In this document: one piece after another, positions 45,938-55,997 of the stretch | Numbering within the stretch: the first letter of the stretch is position 1 | Layout: the number at the start of each line of letters is the position of its first letter | NCBI RefSeq assembly: GCF_019453995.1 | Contig: NZ_CP075587.1 | Coordinates: forward strand, 1,488,001 to 1,552,000 | Direction of reading: 5' to 3' | DNA length: 64,000 nt | Source of the DNA: Candidatus Rhabdochlamydia oedothoracis | GTDB lineage: Bacteria > Chlamydiota > Chlamydiia > Chlamydiales > Rhabdochlamydiaceae | Notes under the pieces: model-generated | What the model was told of the DNA's origin: nothing | Database searches by the model: none | What the model saw: only the letters and a program-made list of their open reading frames with translations | Made by a program: the position numbers and the translations under genes

Positions 45938-46857
45938 CTATATTTTCTCCACTACACGCATTTTTGCACTTCGAGCTCTAGGATTTACACGCATCTCTTT
46001 TTGAGTAGGAACTACTGGTTTTTTCGTCATTACATGCAAAACAGGCTCACAAACACGAGACTTAGAACGATCCGATGCTTGTCTAAAAATATGCTTTACG
46101 ATACGATCTTCCAAACTATGAAAGCTAATAACACCCATGATACCGCCAGAGGAAAGATATTGGATTGCTTTGGTAATTCCTTCGGTGATTCCTTCCAACT
46201 CGTGATTTACACACATACGCAGAGCCTGAAAAATCAGGGTTGCAGGATGCAATTTACCTTTCAAAAGCGTCTTCAAAGAAGAGGAAATGGTATCAGCCAA
46301 CTGAGTTGTGGTTTTAATGACTCTCTTGCGTCTTTCCTCCACAATTGCCCTAGCAGCTTTTTTCCAACGCGGTTCCTCACCCAGGCGAAATAACTCACCT
46401 AATTGTTTTTCTGTCCAATGATTTACAATTTCCATGGCAGTAAGAGAAGATGAAGGATCCATTCTCATATCAAGAGGCCCCTCCTCTGAAAAACTAAAAC
46501 CTTTACGCCCTTTGTCTAGTTGCATAGAAGACACTCCTAGGTCAAAAAAAAACCATCCACACGTTGAATGTTTCTTTGGTTTAAATACTGATTAAGGCTT
46601 GCAAAATTCCCTTGAATAAGGTCCACCTTACCTTTCCAGGGCTCAAGCACTCTAGCTGCAATTTCAAGAGCTTCTGGGTCTTTATCACAACCGATAAATC
46701 TCTGAATCTCTGGATGCGCCTCTAAAATGGATTTTGCATGCCCTCCTGCTCCCAGCGTTCCATCAAAAAAAATAGATAGCTGTGAATTTTGAAAAAAGTG
46801 TAACATTTCCTCTACCAAAATCGAAACATGTTCTGTTTGCGGTCGATTATGCGTCAT
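45938..46857 (-). CDS. rsmH: 16S rRNA m4C1402 methyltransferase RsmH, broken by one frameshift
   Basis: RsmH methylates C1402 of 16S rRNA with S-adenosylmethionine. The first part (46857 to 46537) has H-V-S-I-L-V-E-E-M-L, the SAM loop D-G-T-L-G-A-G-G-H-A and D-K-D-P-E-A-L. It stops after V-D-G-F-F-L-T. The second part continues in another frame with S-S-M-Q-L-D, G-P-L-D-M-R-M-D-P and S-F-H-S-L-E-D-R-I-V-K to the normal end. The break is in a run of nine T (46544-46552 as A on the plus strand); ten would read D-G-F-F-F-D-L-G-V-S-S-M-Q and restore the family motif. The ATG overlaps the mraZ stop. Confidence 0.88.
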
Positions 46858-47344
46858 CCATTTCCTCTTCTGGTTTTTCGAGTAAAGCAAATGCTTCTTC
46901 TGTTAATTTAGCCAAATTCATATCAACGTCTTTACCGCTTAGTACCGTTTCAATCTGCGTGTCGTACTCTTTTTTTGGCCAAATTTCAATTTTGTTAAGA
47001 ACTCCTGCGATTACAATTTCAGAGGTAATCCCTACTGCTTTTCTCAGCATTGATGGAGTATGCACTCTTCCGATTTTATCGCATGTGGTTTGGTACAGTG
47101 TGGAAAAAAACAACGTGAAAAATTTCTGATATTTGCCTAAGTGTGATTTTTCCTGGAATTTAGCTACAATTCTTTGGATATCGCTTTGACGGTAAATAGC
47201 TAAACACCCCCCTAATCCAAGACCTAGACTGAACTCTAATACACCATTTTCCACCAAACCAAAGCGCATCCTTTGAGGAAGCACAAATCTTCCTTTTTCA
47301 TCAATTTTAGTTGCTATTGACCCACTAAAAAAGAACTTATGCAT
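46847..47344 (-). CDS. mraZ: transcriptional regulator MraZ
   Basis: MraZ is an AbrB-like DNA-binding regulator of the division and cell-wall cluster. From ATG 47344 it has 165 residues with two MraZ repeats: I-D-E-K-G-R-F-V-L-P-Q-R-M-R near residue 15 and C-D-K-I-G-R-V-H-T-P-S-M-L-R near 85. It ends in an acidic tail. Longer starts up to 47437 are open but would place the promoter and TGGGA repeats inside the gene, so I prefer 47344. It is the first gene of the minus-strand cluster, and its stop overlaps rsmH. Confidence 0.88.
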   Translation of the reverse strand: MHKFFFSGSIATKIDEKGRFVLPQRMRFGLVENGVLEFSLGLGLGGCLAIYRQSDIQRIVAKFQEKSHLGKYQKFFTLFFSTLYQTTCDKIGRVHTPSMLRKAVGITSEIVIAGVLNKIEIWPKKEYDTQIETVLSGKDVDMNLAKLTEEAFALLEKPEEEMDDA

Positions 47345-47362
47345 AGGGATACTGCCTATCAT

Positions 47363-47377
47363 TCCCACATTTTCCCA
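47363..47377 (-). promoter_or_regulatory. MraZ operator repeats (TGGGA-N5-TGGGA)
   Basis: On the minus strand TGGGA AAATG TGGGA, ten bases apart, 19 bp before the chosen mraZ start and right after the -10 box. This matches the division-mraZ repeats (TGGGN with 5-nt spacers) described for other bacteria. Confidence 0.65.
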
Positions 47378-47378
47378 C

Positions 47379-47407
47379 AATCTATCACTAAAACATAAAG
47401 TTGGCAA
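47379..47407 (-). promoter_or_regulatory. promoter of the mraZ-rsmH-ftsL-ftsI-murE-amiA cluster
   Basis: On the minus strand TTGCCA, 17 bp, TAGATT, directly upstream of the TGGGA repeats. Spacing is ideal and both boxes are good. Confidence 0.6.
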
Positions 47408-47604
47408 GAATCTTAAGTAAATTTTAGTAAAAAACATTGTTCTAAAATGCTAATTGTTAATTATTAAAAAATAAATTATTATTAAAGGGAAATTGGTGGA
47501 AAAGAGATTTTTTCTATCCTAAAAGCACCGATCTATTGATAATTTAAACGCAACATGGCAAATCTCTTATAATAAGAGCATAAAACAACTTTAGGTAAAC
47601 GGTT

Positions 47605-48111
47605 ATGCCACCACGTACAATTGATAACTTAGGAATAGAGGTCTCAACTCGGTATGCAGAGGACTTAAGAGAGCTCGACCAAAAACTACTGGTCGAAGCT
47701 CGAGGCATTCAAGAACAGACTGAAATAGAAATCACCCATCCATTCTTTCTCACAGAGTTAGAAGTTCTGCTCGAGCCTCAAAAACAGCAAACATGGGCAA
47801 CTTTCACTCCTCCTAAAGGATACTTTGAGCAAAAAAAACGATTTTTTATGTTTCAATTGATCCCTTCTTTAGGGTCGGAAGAAAAACATGAAACGCAAAC
47901 GCAAAAGATTCTTTCTCTGAAAACCTTTTCGAGAAAAAAAAGAGGTAATCAACAACGGCAACAAGAACAAGAATCAAATCGTTCCGATCCTGAAAAAGAA
48001 TATCATGAGAAAGAAAAAAAAATACTCGTTTCTGTTTTACAAACCATTATGCATTTAGACAAAGAAATTCAAGAAATCAATGCTCGAAGAGGGCAATATC
48101 ACAAAGGCTAA
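47605..48111 (+). CDS. conserved chlamydial protein, CT273-like by position
   Basis: This 168-residue soluble protein is charged, with a Q/R/E-rich stretch near residues 110-140 and a helical end (I-M-H-L-D-K-E-I-Q-E-I-N). I do not recognise a domain. It lies between the mraZ side of the division cluster and dnaA, where I recall CT273, and is followed after 9 bp by a CT274-like TPR gene. The next gene's spacing points to an operon. No signal peptide is visible. Confidence 0.6.
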   Translation: MPPRTIDNLGIEVSTRYAEDLRELDQKLLVEARGIQEQTEIEITHPFFLTELEVLLEPQKQQTWATFTPPKGYFEQKKRFFMFQLIPSLGSEEKHETQTQKILSLKTFSRKKRGNQQRQQEQESNRSDPEKEYHEKEKKILVSVLQTIMHLDKEIQEINARRGQYHKG

Positions 48112-48120
48112 ATCACAACC

Positions 48121-48516
48121 ATGAATCAAATTGATTGGATATCTATATTAGGATGGAGCGAAGAAGAGCTCTCCGATTTACGTTTTGTCGGCTATTCTTA
48201 TATTAAACAAGGCAAATACGATATTGCGATTACTTTTTTTGAAGCGCTTACCACTTTATCTCCTTCTTCTCTTTACGACCTTCAAACTTTAGGTGCTTTA
48301 TATCTACAGAAAAATAACAACCTAATGGCCTTAAATTATATTGAAAAGGCGCTTAAACTCGATCCACTTCACCAACCCACTTTACTTAATCGAGTAAAGG
48401 TTCTATTCGCTTTAGGTTACAAAAAACAAGCATTAGCTCAAGCTAAAGAACTTGAAAGAAGTCAAAATCCTGAAATGATAAACCAAGCTACAGCTCTTAT
48501 CATGGCGTATAGCTAA
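48121..48516 (+). CDS. TPR protein (CT274-like by position)
   Basis: This 131-residue protein is built of about three tetratricopeptide helix pairs: V-G-Y-S-Y-I-K-Q-G-K-Y-D-I-A-I-T-F-F-E-A, then L-G-A-L-Y-L-Q-K-N-N-N-L-M-A-L-N-Y, then R-V-K-V-L-F-A-L-G-Y-K-K-Q-A-L. Size and layout resemble type III secretion class II chaperones (SycD/LcrH), but nothing here shows such a role. It follows the preceding gene by 9 bp. About 215 bp of AT-rich DNA before dnaA contain no further gene. Confidence 0.72.
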   Translation: MNQIDWISILGWSEEELSDLRFVGYSYIKQGKYDIAITFFEALTTLSPSSLYDLQTLGALYLQKNNNLMALNYIEKALKLDPLHQPTLLNRVKVLFALGYKKQALAQAKELERSQNPEMINQATALIMAYS

Positions 48517-48731
48517 ATCACTTTGAAATCATTTTTTTAAATAAAAGAGTTTATCCTATTTTTTTTCCTTATCTTGCCTTTTTGAGACTTAACTATTTAC
48601 CTCTTCGATCACGCAAAATCGAGCAAAAATCTATTGCCAGCTTTGTTCATCAATGTTAACTTGACGACATAAAAGATAGCTCAGAAGTATCTGTGGAAAG
48701 TTTGTTTATAAGTGCAATTAATTAGGAATCT

Positions 48732-50075
48732 ATGTTGACAAAAACCCCGCAAGAAGCATGGTCGGAATTTTTAGAGACTGTTGAAAAACGATGTTCTCCT
48801 ACAGAATTTCAGAATTGGTTTGCTCCAATTCGCTTACGAGAAGAGGTCTCTGAAGAACTCTGCCTTGAGGTGCCAAACATTTTTGTTCAAGAATATCTCA
48901 TTAATAATTACAAAAAAGAACTCAGTTCTTTTCTATCAGTAAAAGCAACAGGTGAACTTAGTTTATCTTTTACCATTTCAGAGACAAAAAAAGCAGAGCC
49001 CTTACCACAAATCCCTTTAAACCAGCTAGCCTCTCCCTCTTCTCAACACGCCTTAGAGGTAAAGCTCAACCCCAATTATACATTTCAGCATTTCATTGAA
49101 GGGCCTTCGAATCAATTTGTAAAATCTGCTGCTGTAGGAATTGCCACTCGTCCTGGTAAATCTTACACCCTTATGTTCATTCATGGAGGAGTAGGCTTAG
49201 GTAAAACCCATATTTTGCATTCTATCGGTCATCAAGTAAGAGAAAGGCATAAAAAACTACGCGTTTATTGTATTACCACAGAAGCTTTCATTAATGACCT
49301 AGTTGATAACTTACGCAATAAGTCTTTAGATCGTATGAAACGATTCTATCGCTCTTTAGATGTTTTACTTGTAGATGATATTCAGTTTTTGCAAAATCGC
49401 CCTAATTTCGAAGAAGAGTTTTGTAATACTTTTGAGAGCTTAATCAATCAGGGTAAACAAATTGTAATTACTAGTGATAAACCTCCAGGACAACTCAAAC
49501 TCTCCGAAAGGTTGATCGCAAGAATGGAATGGGGACTTGTAGCCAATGTAGGAATCCCCGATTTAGAAACACGGGTAGCAATCCTGCAACACAAAGCAGA
49601 ACAAAAAGGATTTCGTCTTCCTCAATCAATTGCATTTTTTATTGCAGAGCACATTTATAACAATGTGCGCCAACTGGAAGGCGCTATCAACCGCCTAAAT
49701 GCTTATTGTCGCTTGATGAAACTTGATATCACACAAGAAGTTGTAGAAAGCACTTTAGGTGAGTTATTTCAAACTTCTTCACATAAAAAGATCTCTGTAG
49801 ATAACATTTTAAAAAGCGTAGCTACCATTTTTGGAGTGCGCATTAGCGATTTAAAAAGTTCTGTTCGTTCAAAAGATGTTTCCTTTCCAAGACAAGTTGC
49901 TATGTATCTTGCTAAAGAACTCATTAATGATTCTCTTATGCGACTTGCTTCTGCTTTTGGAGGCAAAACTCACTCTACTCTTTTACATGCCTGGAAAAAA
50001 ATTGCAGGCCTTGTGAAAAAAGATGAAAGACTACGTCGTCAAATCGATATGGCTAGACGCAATTTAGAAGCTTAA
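48732..50075 (+). CDS. dnaA: chromosomal replication initiator DnaA (CT275-type paralogue)
   Basis: DnaA opens the replication origin. The 447-residue protein has domain I ([14 protein letters not shown]), a short linker, and the AAA+ domain from ~110. That domain has Walker [10 protein letters not shown], Walker [11 protein letters not shown], and R-L-I-A-R-M-E-W-G near 250. The C-terminal DNA-binding helix carries [11 protein letters not shown], where most DnaA have G-G-R-D-H-S-T-V. Chlamydiae usually have two dnaA genes; the neighbourhood matches dnaA_2 of Chlamydia. No cluster of DnaA boxes is visible beside it. Confidence 0.93.
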   Translation: MLTKTPQEAWSEFLETVEKRCSPTEFQNWFAPIRLREEVSEELCLEVPNIFVQEYLINNYKKELSSFLSVKATGELSLSFTISETKKAEPLPQIPLNQLASPSSQHALEVKLNPNYTFQHFIEGPSNQFVKSAAVGIATRPGKSYTLMFIHGGVGLGKTHILHSIGHQVRERHKKLRVYCITTEAFINDLVDNLRNKSLDRMKRFYRSLDVLLVDDIQFLQNRPNFEEEFCNTFESLINQGKQIVITSDKPPGQLKLSERLIARMEWGLVANVGIPDLETRVAILQHKAEQKGFRLPQSIAFFIAEHIYNNVRQLEGAINRLNAYCRLMKLDITQEVVESTLGELFQTSSHKKISVDNILKSVATIFGVRISDLKSSVRSKDVSFPRQVAMYLAKELINDSLMRLASAFGGKTHSTLLHAWKKIAGLVKKDERLRRQIDMARRNLEA

Positions 50076-50218
50076 AAGACTTGAAGTCTATGTGTGCTAT
50101 TTTCCACCCTGTTAAACGTCAAAATTTTTCCCTTTTATAAAAGCCTATTTTGCAAGTGCTCTATCGTAGAAACCATATTGCACTACTCCATTTCTTTAAA
50201 ATCCCCCACTTAAAACAT

Positions 50219-50571
50219 TAGACCTCTTTCAAAACCCATTAACATAGCTCAAGATTATAAATGCCCGCAATTAGATTGAACCGAAGACCAAACCTTTTTC
50301 GTCTATTTCTATAACGATCAGCTAAAATTTTGAATCGCTTAAGCAGACCAATAGCATTTTCATTAATTACACGTTCTTTGGAAAGGAATTGATTATTTTT
50401 TTGTCTTGTTTTGTTAAAGGATTTTTCTTGCTTCTTCTTTTAGGCATTTGGGTTTTAGCATGAAGCTTTTTAAGTCCTAGATACCCTCCATCTGTTAGAA
50501 GGTTTATTTCGGAATGAAACTTGATTTTAGAATCCTTAAATATCCTAAAATCATGTCTTCTACCTTTGGAA
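50219..50571 (-). pseudogene. IS5 type B 3' remnant, copy 3
   Basis: Matches the first 350 bp of the type B IS5 copies, from terminal repeat to the H-D-F-R-I-F-K codons. It has CTA where both longer copies carry a TGA stop in the D-G-G-Y region (near 50480), so it derives from a healthier ancestor. It is cut at 50571 by ISAs1 sequence. Confidence 0.8.
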
Positions 50572-50850
50572 AAAGCAGAATGTCTTGCAAAGGAAGTGCG
50601 TAATCAATGGAGCATCGAAAACAAATTGCATTGGCAACTTGATGTTAATTTCCGAGAGGATTTAAGTCGTGTTAGAAAAGGAAATGGAGCTGAAAATCTA
50701 TCTATAGCCCGACGGGCTACTTTGAATCTTTTACAAAAAGATAAGACAAGCAAGGTCAGTTTACGTAAACGGCGCTTCATTGCATCATGTCGTAAAGATT
50801 ATTTATTAGATCTAGTAGGTGCAAAGGAAATTCTTCATGCGTAAGCCCTG
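50572..50850 (+). pseudogene. ISAs1-family transposase C-terminal fragment
   Basis: The frame reads V-R-N-Q-W-S-I-E-N-K-L-H-W-Q-L-D-V-N-F-R-E-D and R-K-G-N-G-A-E-N-L-S-I-A-R-R, the conserved end of ISAs1 transposases. It ends with K-E-I-L-H-A and the element end TTACGCATGAAG in reverse. The N-terminal two thirds are missing. Confidence 0.85.
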
Positions 50851-50877
50851 AAAACATTATGGGGATTAATGTAATTA

Positions 50878-52421
50878 CTATGCAAAAAATAGAGTTTCTT
50901 TATTTATTAGAGAAACACATCGTTTCCGACAATCAATCATTTTTTTCTCTGTTTCTTCTTTATTTTCTAATTTGCTCATTTCTTCTAATTGAGATAGCAC
51001 ATTTTGAGGAATAAAAGACTTAAACATTTGCACGCCTTGATCAAATTTTGTAAAATCAATCTTATTTATTTCAGAAACATTCATTTTTTTATCGATGTAA
51101 TTAAAAGAGCTTTCTGAAGCTCCCATCTTTAATAAATTAATACCGTATGCAAATATCAATAGACTCTGAGTAGTTGGTTTAAAGACAAGCTCTCCTTGGA
51201 TCTGCTGCGTTTGTGCAATTGGATATCCGTTGATCTTTGGAATTTCCCCTGCACACAATTCATCTTGCATCTTATCAATTTCAATTGTGTTATCCTTTGT
51301 TCTGAATCCTTCTAATAGATCAGAAAACCAGTGAGTCAGGTCATTTAATTGGAAATAGGTTTTTTCTTCAAAATGAGTACTTAGCCAAGGCTGAACGATT
51401 TTTTCTAGTTGTGTATCCCAGTAGAATTTTTCTAAAGATAAGGATATAACCATATCGAATGTTTTAATTGTTGTAGAACATAATGGATTTATTGCAATAT
51501 TAGAGAAAATTCTTTCTGCTACTTCATCTGTATCTGTAGCAATATTAAAAGATTTTCCAAATAGCTTTGAAACCCTCGTAAAATTATGTACAGAATTAAG
51601 ATCTAAAGTTTCTTGAGATTTTTCTAGATAAGTAATATTAAATTTTCCTTTTAAATAAGAGAATATAGAACGAGCTAGTAAGCTTATCCTAAACAAAGAT
51701 CGGGATTCCCATTGTTCTGCAAGGTTTTCTTGAGCACGTTCAAAATCACCTTTTGCTTTTATAACTAGACACTCGAACATTTTTTGTAAAATAGGACTAA
51801 TTGTATCTTTAAAGGCTTGTTCTGTTGTATTTTTATATAAAAGTTCTAGTAATAATAAAAAATCGGATTGAGATCGATTTTTTTCTTCATTACAAGTTTT
51901 GTAAAGCTCTAGATAAGCTTCTTTAATTTTCATTTCCTCAGCAACAAGACATTGTCCTCCGCTACCAAAAATAAGGGTTAATAATCCTTTGAAAAGGTTT
52001 CTAGATTGTTTTGATGCGGTTTTCTCTTGTAATAAACCCTTATTTTTTAAAAGCATTTTACAAATATTTTGCTTAAAAAATAAAAGTTCTTTTCGAGGGG
52101 TATTTTCTAAAAGCTTGACTAACCACTCTTTTGCCATTTGTTTTGCTCGAGGCAGTTGATCTTGGCGATATACCTCCTTTTCTTCTTCTGAGACCACATC
52201 TTCAGGATATTTATTGGCGGTTCTTCCTGATGTAAATCACTCCAAACTTTTTGGAATTGCTCAAGACTAGTTATTGAAGGTAAGGACTTTTTTGTTTTTA
52301 TCGTCGTCTTATAATACTCTGTGGATAAAAGACAATATAACCCAAATAAAGCAAAACCAGTACTTAAGTAGCTTCTTGTTGCTATACCAACCATTAATCC
52401 AGAAAAAGGGCTAATGTATTT
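50878..52421 (-). pseudogene. unknown helical protein gene, frameshifted and cut by IS30
   Basis: I do not recognise this gene. The larger part (52197 to 50878) gives 439 mostly helical residues without membrane segments. The upstream part, read in another frame from the IS30 edge at 52421, gives about 100 residues with two hydrophobic stretches (L-M-V-G-I-A-T-R-S-Y-L-S-T-G-F-A-L-F-G-L-Y). The frames overlap near 52195-52225. An indel there would give E-E then N-K-Y-P-E-D-V-V-S-E-E-E-K, a smooth join. The original N-terminus is lost behind the IS30. Hydrophobic N-terminus plus long helical C-terminus would fit a membrane-associated effector, but that is a guess. Confidence 0.6.
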
Positions 52422-53561
52422 GGCCCTTTCAACCTTGAAGTGCACAAAAAAGAACATATAAATACTTGAAAAAACATCTATTGTGCACCCGAGCATAGCA
52501 TGTTTGTAGATAATCTCGTAAACACTTCTAGTGGAGTTTCGAAGTTGAGAGCCTTTCTAGGTCTGTTATTTAGTAAAGTTTCCACCCTTTCTATATCCTT
52601 GGAAGTCGTATCTAAAAAGCTTTGTGTTTTAGGAAAATATTGCCTAACTAGTCCGTTTGTATGCTCATTTAAGCCTCTTTCCCAAGAATGGTAGGGCGTT
52701 GCAAAGTAGAAGTCTGTCTCTAGCTCGAAACTAACCATTTGGTGATAGGCAAATTCTTTTCCGTTGTCTGCTGTTAATGTGTGTACAAAATCTTTGATAG
52801 GTTTAAGTTGTTCAATTAACGCTTGACTTACTTCCTCTGCAGTTTTATGAGAAACTTTGGCGAGCTTAGTTAGCTTGGAAGTTCTTTCTACCATTGATAC
52901 AATTACGCCTTTATGTCCTGCCCCTATGACTGTATCTAGTTCCCAGTCTCCTAAACGAGTCTTTTTTTCTACAATACAAGGCCGTTGCTTAATATCTATA
53001 CGACCAGGCATGTTCCCTCTTCCAGAAGCTCCCTTTCTCTGCTTGTTATATTTTTTCCCTCGATGACGGAGCTCTCTATAAAGCTGTCCTCCCTGTCGTT
53101 TATCTTTCCAGATATGATTATAGATGGTCTCATGACTAACATGTTCTTTACCATGTCTTTTAAGCCATCCGGATATTTGTATAGGGCTCCATTGCAACTT
53201 GATTTTTTCTTCAATACGGGTAACTATTTGAGGAGTCATTTTTTTATTGGGCTGAGAATTTTTTCTAAGAAATGCTTTTTCTTGAGCTTGCTGATGACGG
53301 TATCCTCGTTGCCCTTTATTTCTCTTAAGTTCCCTACTAATAGTGCTATGATGAACTTTTAGAATGTTTGCTATTGAGCTAGATGTATCTCCTCTAGCTT
53401 TTAAAATATAAATCTGACATCTTTGGTCATAGGTTAGGTGATGGTAGCCTTTAGGCAAGGTCTCTCCTTGTGTTTGATTGTTAAAAATCACAATAGAGAT
53501 TCTTTCATCGCCTGCCTATTCTTTTTTTAATTCTTCTGTGCACTTCAAACTTGAAAAGACT
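52422..53561 (-). mobile_element. IS30-family insertion sequence, copy 2
   Basis: 1140 bp, inverted relative to copy 1 at 2652-3791, with the same ends. The flanks are TTT on the left and ACA on the right, so there is no target duplication. Since copy 1 has a clean AAA duplication, this one has probably been through a recombination or deletion after inserting. Its left end cuts an unknown gene and its right end cuts an IS110 fragment. Confidence 0.9.
52478..53491 (-). CDS. IS30-family transposase, copy 2
   Basis: 337 residues, identical in protein sequence to the copy at 2722-3735, with the same GTG start, helix-turn-helix and D-D-E core (W-E-L-D-T-V, T-A-D-N-G-K, L-N-E-H-T-N-G). An unbroken frame in two distant copies points to recent transposition. 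Confidence 0.92.
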   Translation of the reverse strand: MIFNNQTQGETLPKGYHHLTYDQRCQIYILKARGDTSSSIANILKVHHSTISRELKRNKGQRGYRHQQAQEKAFLRKNSQPNKKMTPQIVTRIEEKIKLQWSPIQISGWLKRHGKEHVSHETIYNHIWKDKRQGGQLYRELRHRGKKYNKQRKGASGRGNMPGRIDIKQRPCIVEKKTRLGDWELDTVIGAGHKGVIVSMVERTSKLTKLAKVSHKTAEEVSQALIEQLKPIKDFVHTLTADNGKEFAYHQMVSFELETDFYFATPYHSWERGLNEHTNGLVRQYFPKTQSFLDTTSKDIERVETLLNNRPRKALNFETPLEVFTRLSTNMLCSGAQ

Positions 53562-55064
53562 ACAGATAGAAAAGCAGGAAGAAGTGATTATCTTAAGTAT
53601 AACATCTCTATTAAGCACCTTTGACAAAATAGTCGAGCAAGTAGAAAAACTGGAAATGCTTAAGAGCCTGTTTAAAATCTTTTCAAAATTAGAGCAATAA
53701 AAGCAAGAACCACCATATTCAGGCTTGTATGTAGTTTTCTTTCGCAATTTTTCCATAGCCTGCGACATTTTTCTATCCACGCAAAAGAACGCTCTACAAC
53801 CCATCTTTTGGGAATAACTGTAAAAGTATGAAGTGTATTTCTTTTGGCTATTTCTACTATACATCCTAATATCTCCTGCACACTCTTTGCAAATTTTTCT
53901 CCAGAATATCCTCCATCTGCTAAAACATTTTTTACACCGAACAAATGGTTTTTATGTAGTGAAAATGCTTCTATACACCCATTTCTGTCAGTGATATTAG
54001 CGGTGGTAATGTGAATCGCATGAGGAAGCCCTTGGCTATCGACTGCTATATGTCTTTATATTTTTTTCCCTGCATCATATCCTTTCTTCTCCGCTGTATC
54101 AGTATTTTTAATACTTTGAGCATCAATAATTACAAAGCTTGTTTTCTCTTTCCGACCACTGCTTTTTCTGACCTCGCCAACCAATTTTTTTTAAAACTAT
54201 TTCAAGAATACTCTTAGAATTTTTATCATCTTTTTTATTCCAAAGAGGGAAATAATAATCACATAATTCCCATTTAGGATATTCTATGGGTAACATACGC
54301 CACTGGCAACCACTTTTTAAAATGTACAAAATTCCACAAAAAATATCATATAGATCAACTCTTCGTGGACGTGTTTTTTTGTGTGTAGACTCAAGTATTA
54401 GATGGATTTTGCTAAATTGTTTACGAGAAATATCGCTTGGATAAGAGCGGGTCATAACTACCTCCAAAGGTTTTATGAAAACTATCATTATACCTTAATG
54501 AGAAGATTTTAAACAGGCTCTAAGACTGGTCAGTCAAGATAAAGAAGTAAAGCAGCTCATGACAATTCCTGGCATAGGACCTGTAACAGCATGAACCTAT
54601 AAAACAGAAATTTTTGATCCAGCCCGCTTCAAAGACTCTAAATCAGTAGGAGTTTATCTTGGTATGACTCCCAAACAATATGCCTCTGGATAAGTGCAAA
54701 GACAGGGAAGAATTTCGAAATGTGGATCCAATGAACTTAGGTCCTTGTTAGTTGAGGCTGGAATGGTAATGCTCACACAAAGTAAGAAATGGAGTAAAGT
54801 GAAAGCTTGGGGTTTAAAAATTATGCGAAAAAAAGGGATGAAGAAAGCCACTTTAGCAGTAGGTAGAAAGTTATCCATGATCATGCACAAGATGCTGATC
54901 GAACAAAAAGAATTTATTTATGGCGAGCCAAAAATAGCTTAAAACACATCTTTTTAGAAATAGAAAAGTACATTAGGAAAAGCAGCTAAAATTTTTGTAG
55001 GAGAAAAACCGAAGAAATAGGCAAAGACGAAAAGAAGTTGGCTCTTAGAAGCCGTAATAGACAT
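53562..55064 (+). pseudogene. IS110 transposase remnant interrupted by IS5
   Basis: 53562-53663 and 54521-55064 are two pieces of an IS110 related to the intact copy at 58206-59707, split by the IS5 at 53664-54520. The 5' half is missing behind the IS30. The second piece keeps M-T-I-P-G-I-G-P-V-T-A but has TGA and TAA stops (near 54590 and 54692) before Q-R-Q-G-R-I-S-K-C-G-S. The non-coding 3' region follows until the IS5 type B at 55065. Confidence 0.85.
53664..54520 (-). mobile_element. IS5-family element type A, full length, defective copy 2
   Basis: 857 bp, flanked by TAA on both sides (53661-53663, 54521-54523), so this insertion is clean and gives the target duplication for the family. 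Transposase frames and defects are the same as in the copy at 16859-17715, including the in-frame TAA after Y-D-A-G-K-K-I. Only a few bases differ between them. Confidence 0.9.
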
Positions 55065-55982
55065 TAGACCTCTTTCAAAACCCATTAACATAGCTCCAGA
55101 TTATAAATGCCCGCAATTAGATTGAACCGAAGACCAAACCTTTTTCGTCTATTTCTATAACGATCAGCTAAAATTTTGAATCGCTTAAGCAGACCAATAG
55201 CATTTTCATTAATTACACGTTCTTTGGAAAGGAATTGATTATTTTTTTTGTCTTGTTTTGTTAAAGGATTTTTCTTGCTTCTTCTTTTAGGCATTTGGGT
55301 TTTAGCATGAAGCTTTTTAAGTCCTCAATACCCTCCATCTGTTAGAAGGTTTATTTCGGAATGAAACTTGATTTTAGAATCCTTAAATATCCTAAAATCA
55401 TGTCTTCTACCTTTGGAAAAAAAGGTACAAATAATCTTTTTTGTGTCCTTGCTCATTACAAGCTGCATCTTTAAGGTGTGCCTTTTCTTCTTCCCTGAGT
55501 AAAAATGTTTTTGTTTTTTTTAGGGCTCTCTATGGGTGTTTCTGTGGCATCTATTAAAATAACATCATATTCCATATCGCTTTTTAATAGCTCTTTACGT
55601 CCAAGCAGTGCAAATAGGGGATGTTTTATCAGGGTGTATTCTACCCATTTTATTGTTTTATAAGCTGTACTTTCACTGATATTATAGCTCTGGCTTATGT
55701 GAAAATAGGTTCTATACTCTCTTAGATACTCTAAGGTCATCAGTAACATGTCTTCTATTTTTAATTTATTGACGCGGCCTCCTCGGGCTTTTTTCTCTTT
55801 GTGACTTATCTCCAAAATCAAGCTCATTTGATCAAATGTGCTACGTTTTACTCCGGTTAATCTTCGGAATTTCTCGTTGTCTAAACTTTTTGCTTTTTCA
55901 AATTTCATCATGCCCTTACGTATTTTTAAGGGCATTATTTTATACAAGGGCTTTTTTATTTCCTAGTTTTGAAAGAGCTCTA
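55065..55982 (-). mobile_element. IS5-family element type B, defective copy 2
   Basis: 918 bp, almost identical to 7776-8694. Here the N-terminal frame is open from 55947 (F-R-R-L-T-G-V-K-R-S-T-F-D) to D-A-T-E-T-P-I-E-S-P-K-K, where the frameshift occurs; the TGA in the D-G-G-Y region near 55330 is shared too. It interrupts the 3' end of an IS110 remnant on the left and a short MITE remnant on the right. Confidence 0.85.
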
Positions 55983-55997
55983 ATGTAAACGAGTATA

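Noticed and set aside
47345-47437. Extended mraZ start (196 residues)
   Set aside because: It would translate the -35/-10 boxes and the TGGGA repeats; the MraZ domain starts right at M-H-K from 47344.
48517-48731. Replication origin next to dnaA
   Set aside because: No cluster of TTATCCACA-type boxes was seen, and in chlamydiae this dnaA paralogue is not known to me to mark the origin.
54654-54890. Minus-strand frame in the IS110 remnant
   Set aside because: Shadow of the decayed transposase gene on the plus strand.
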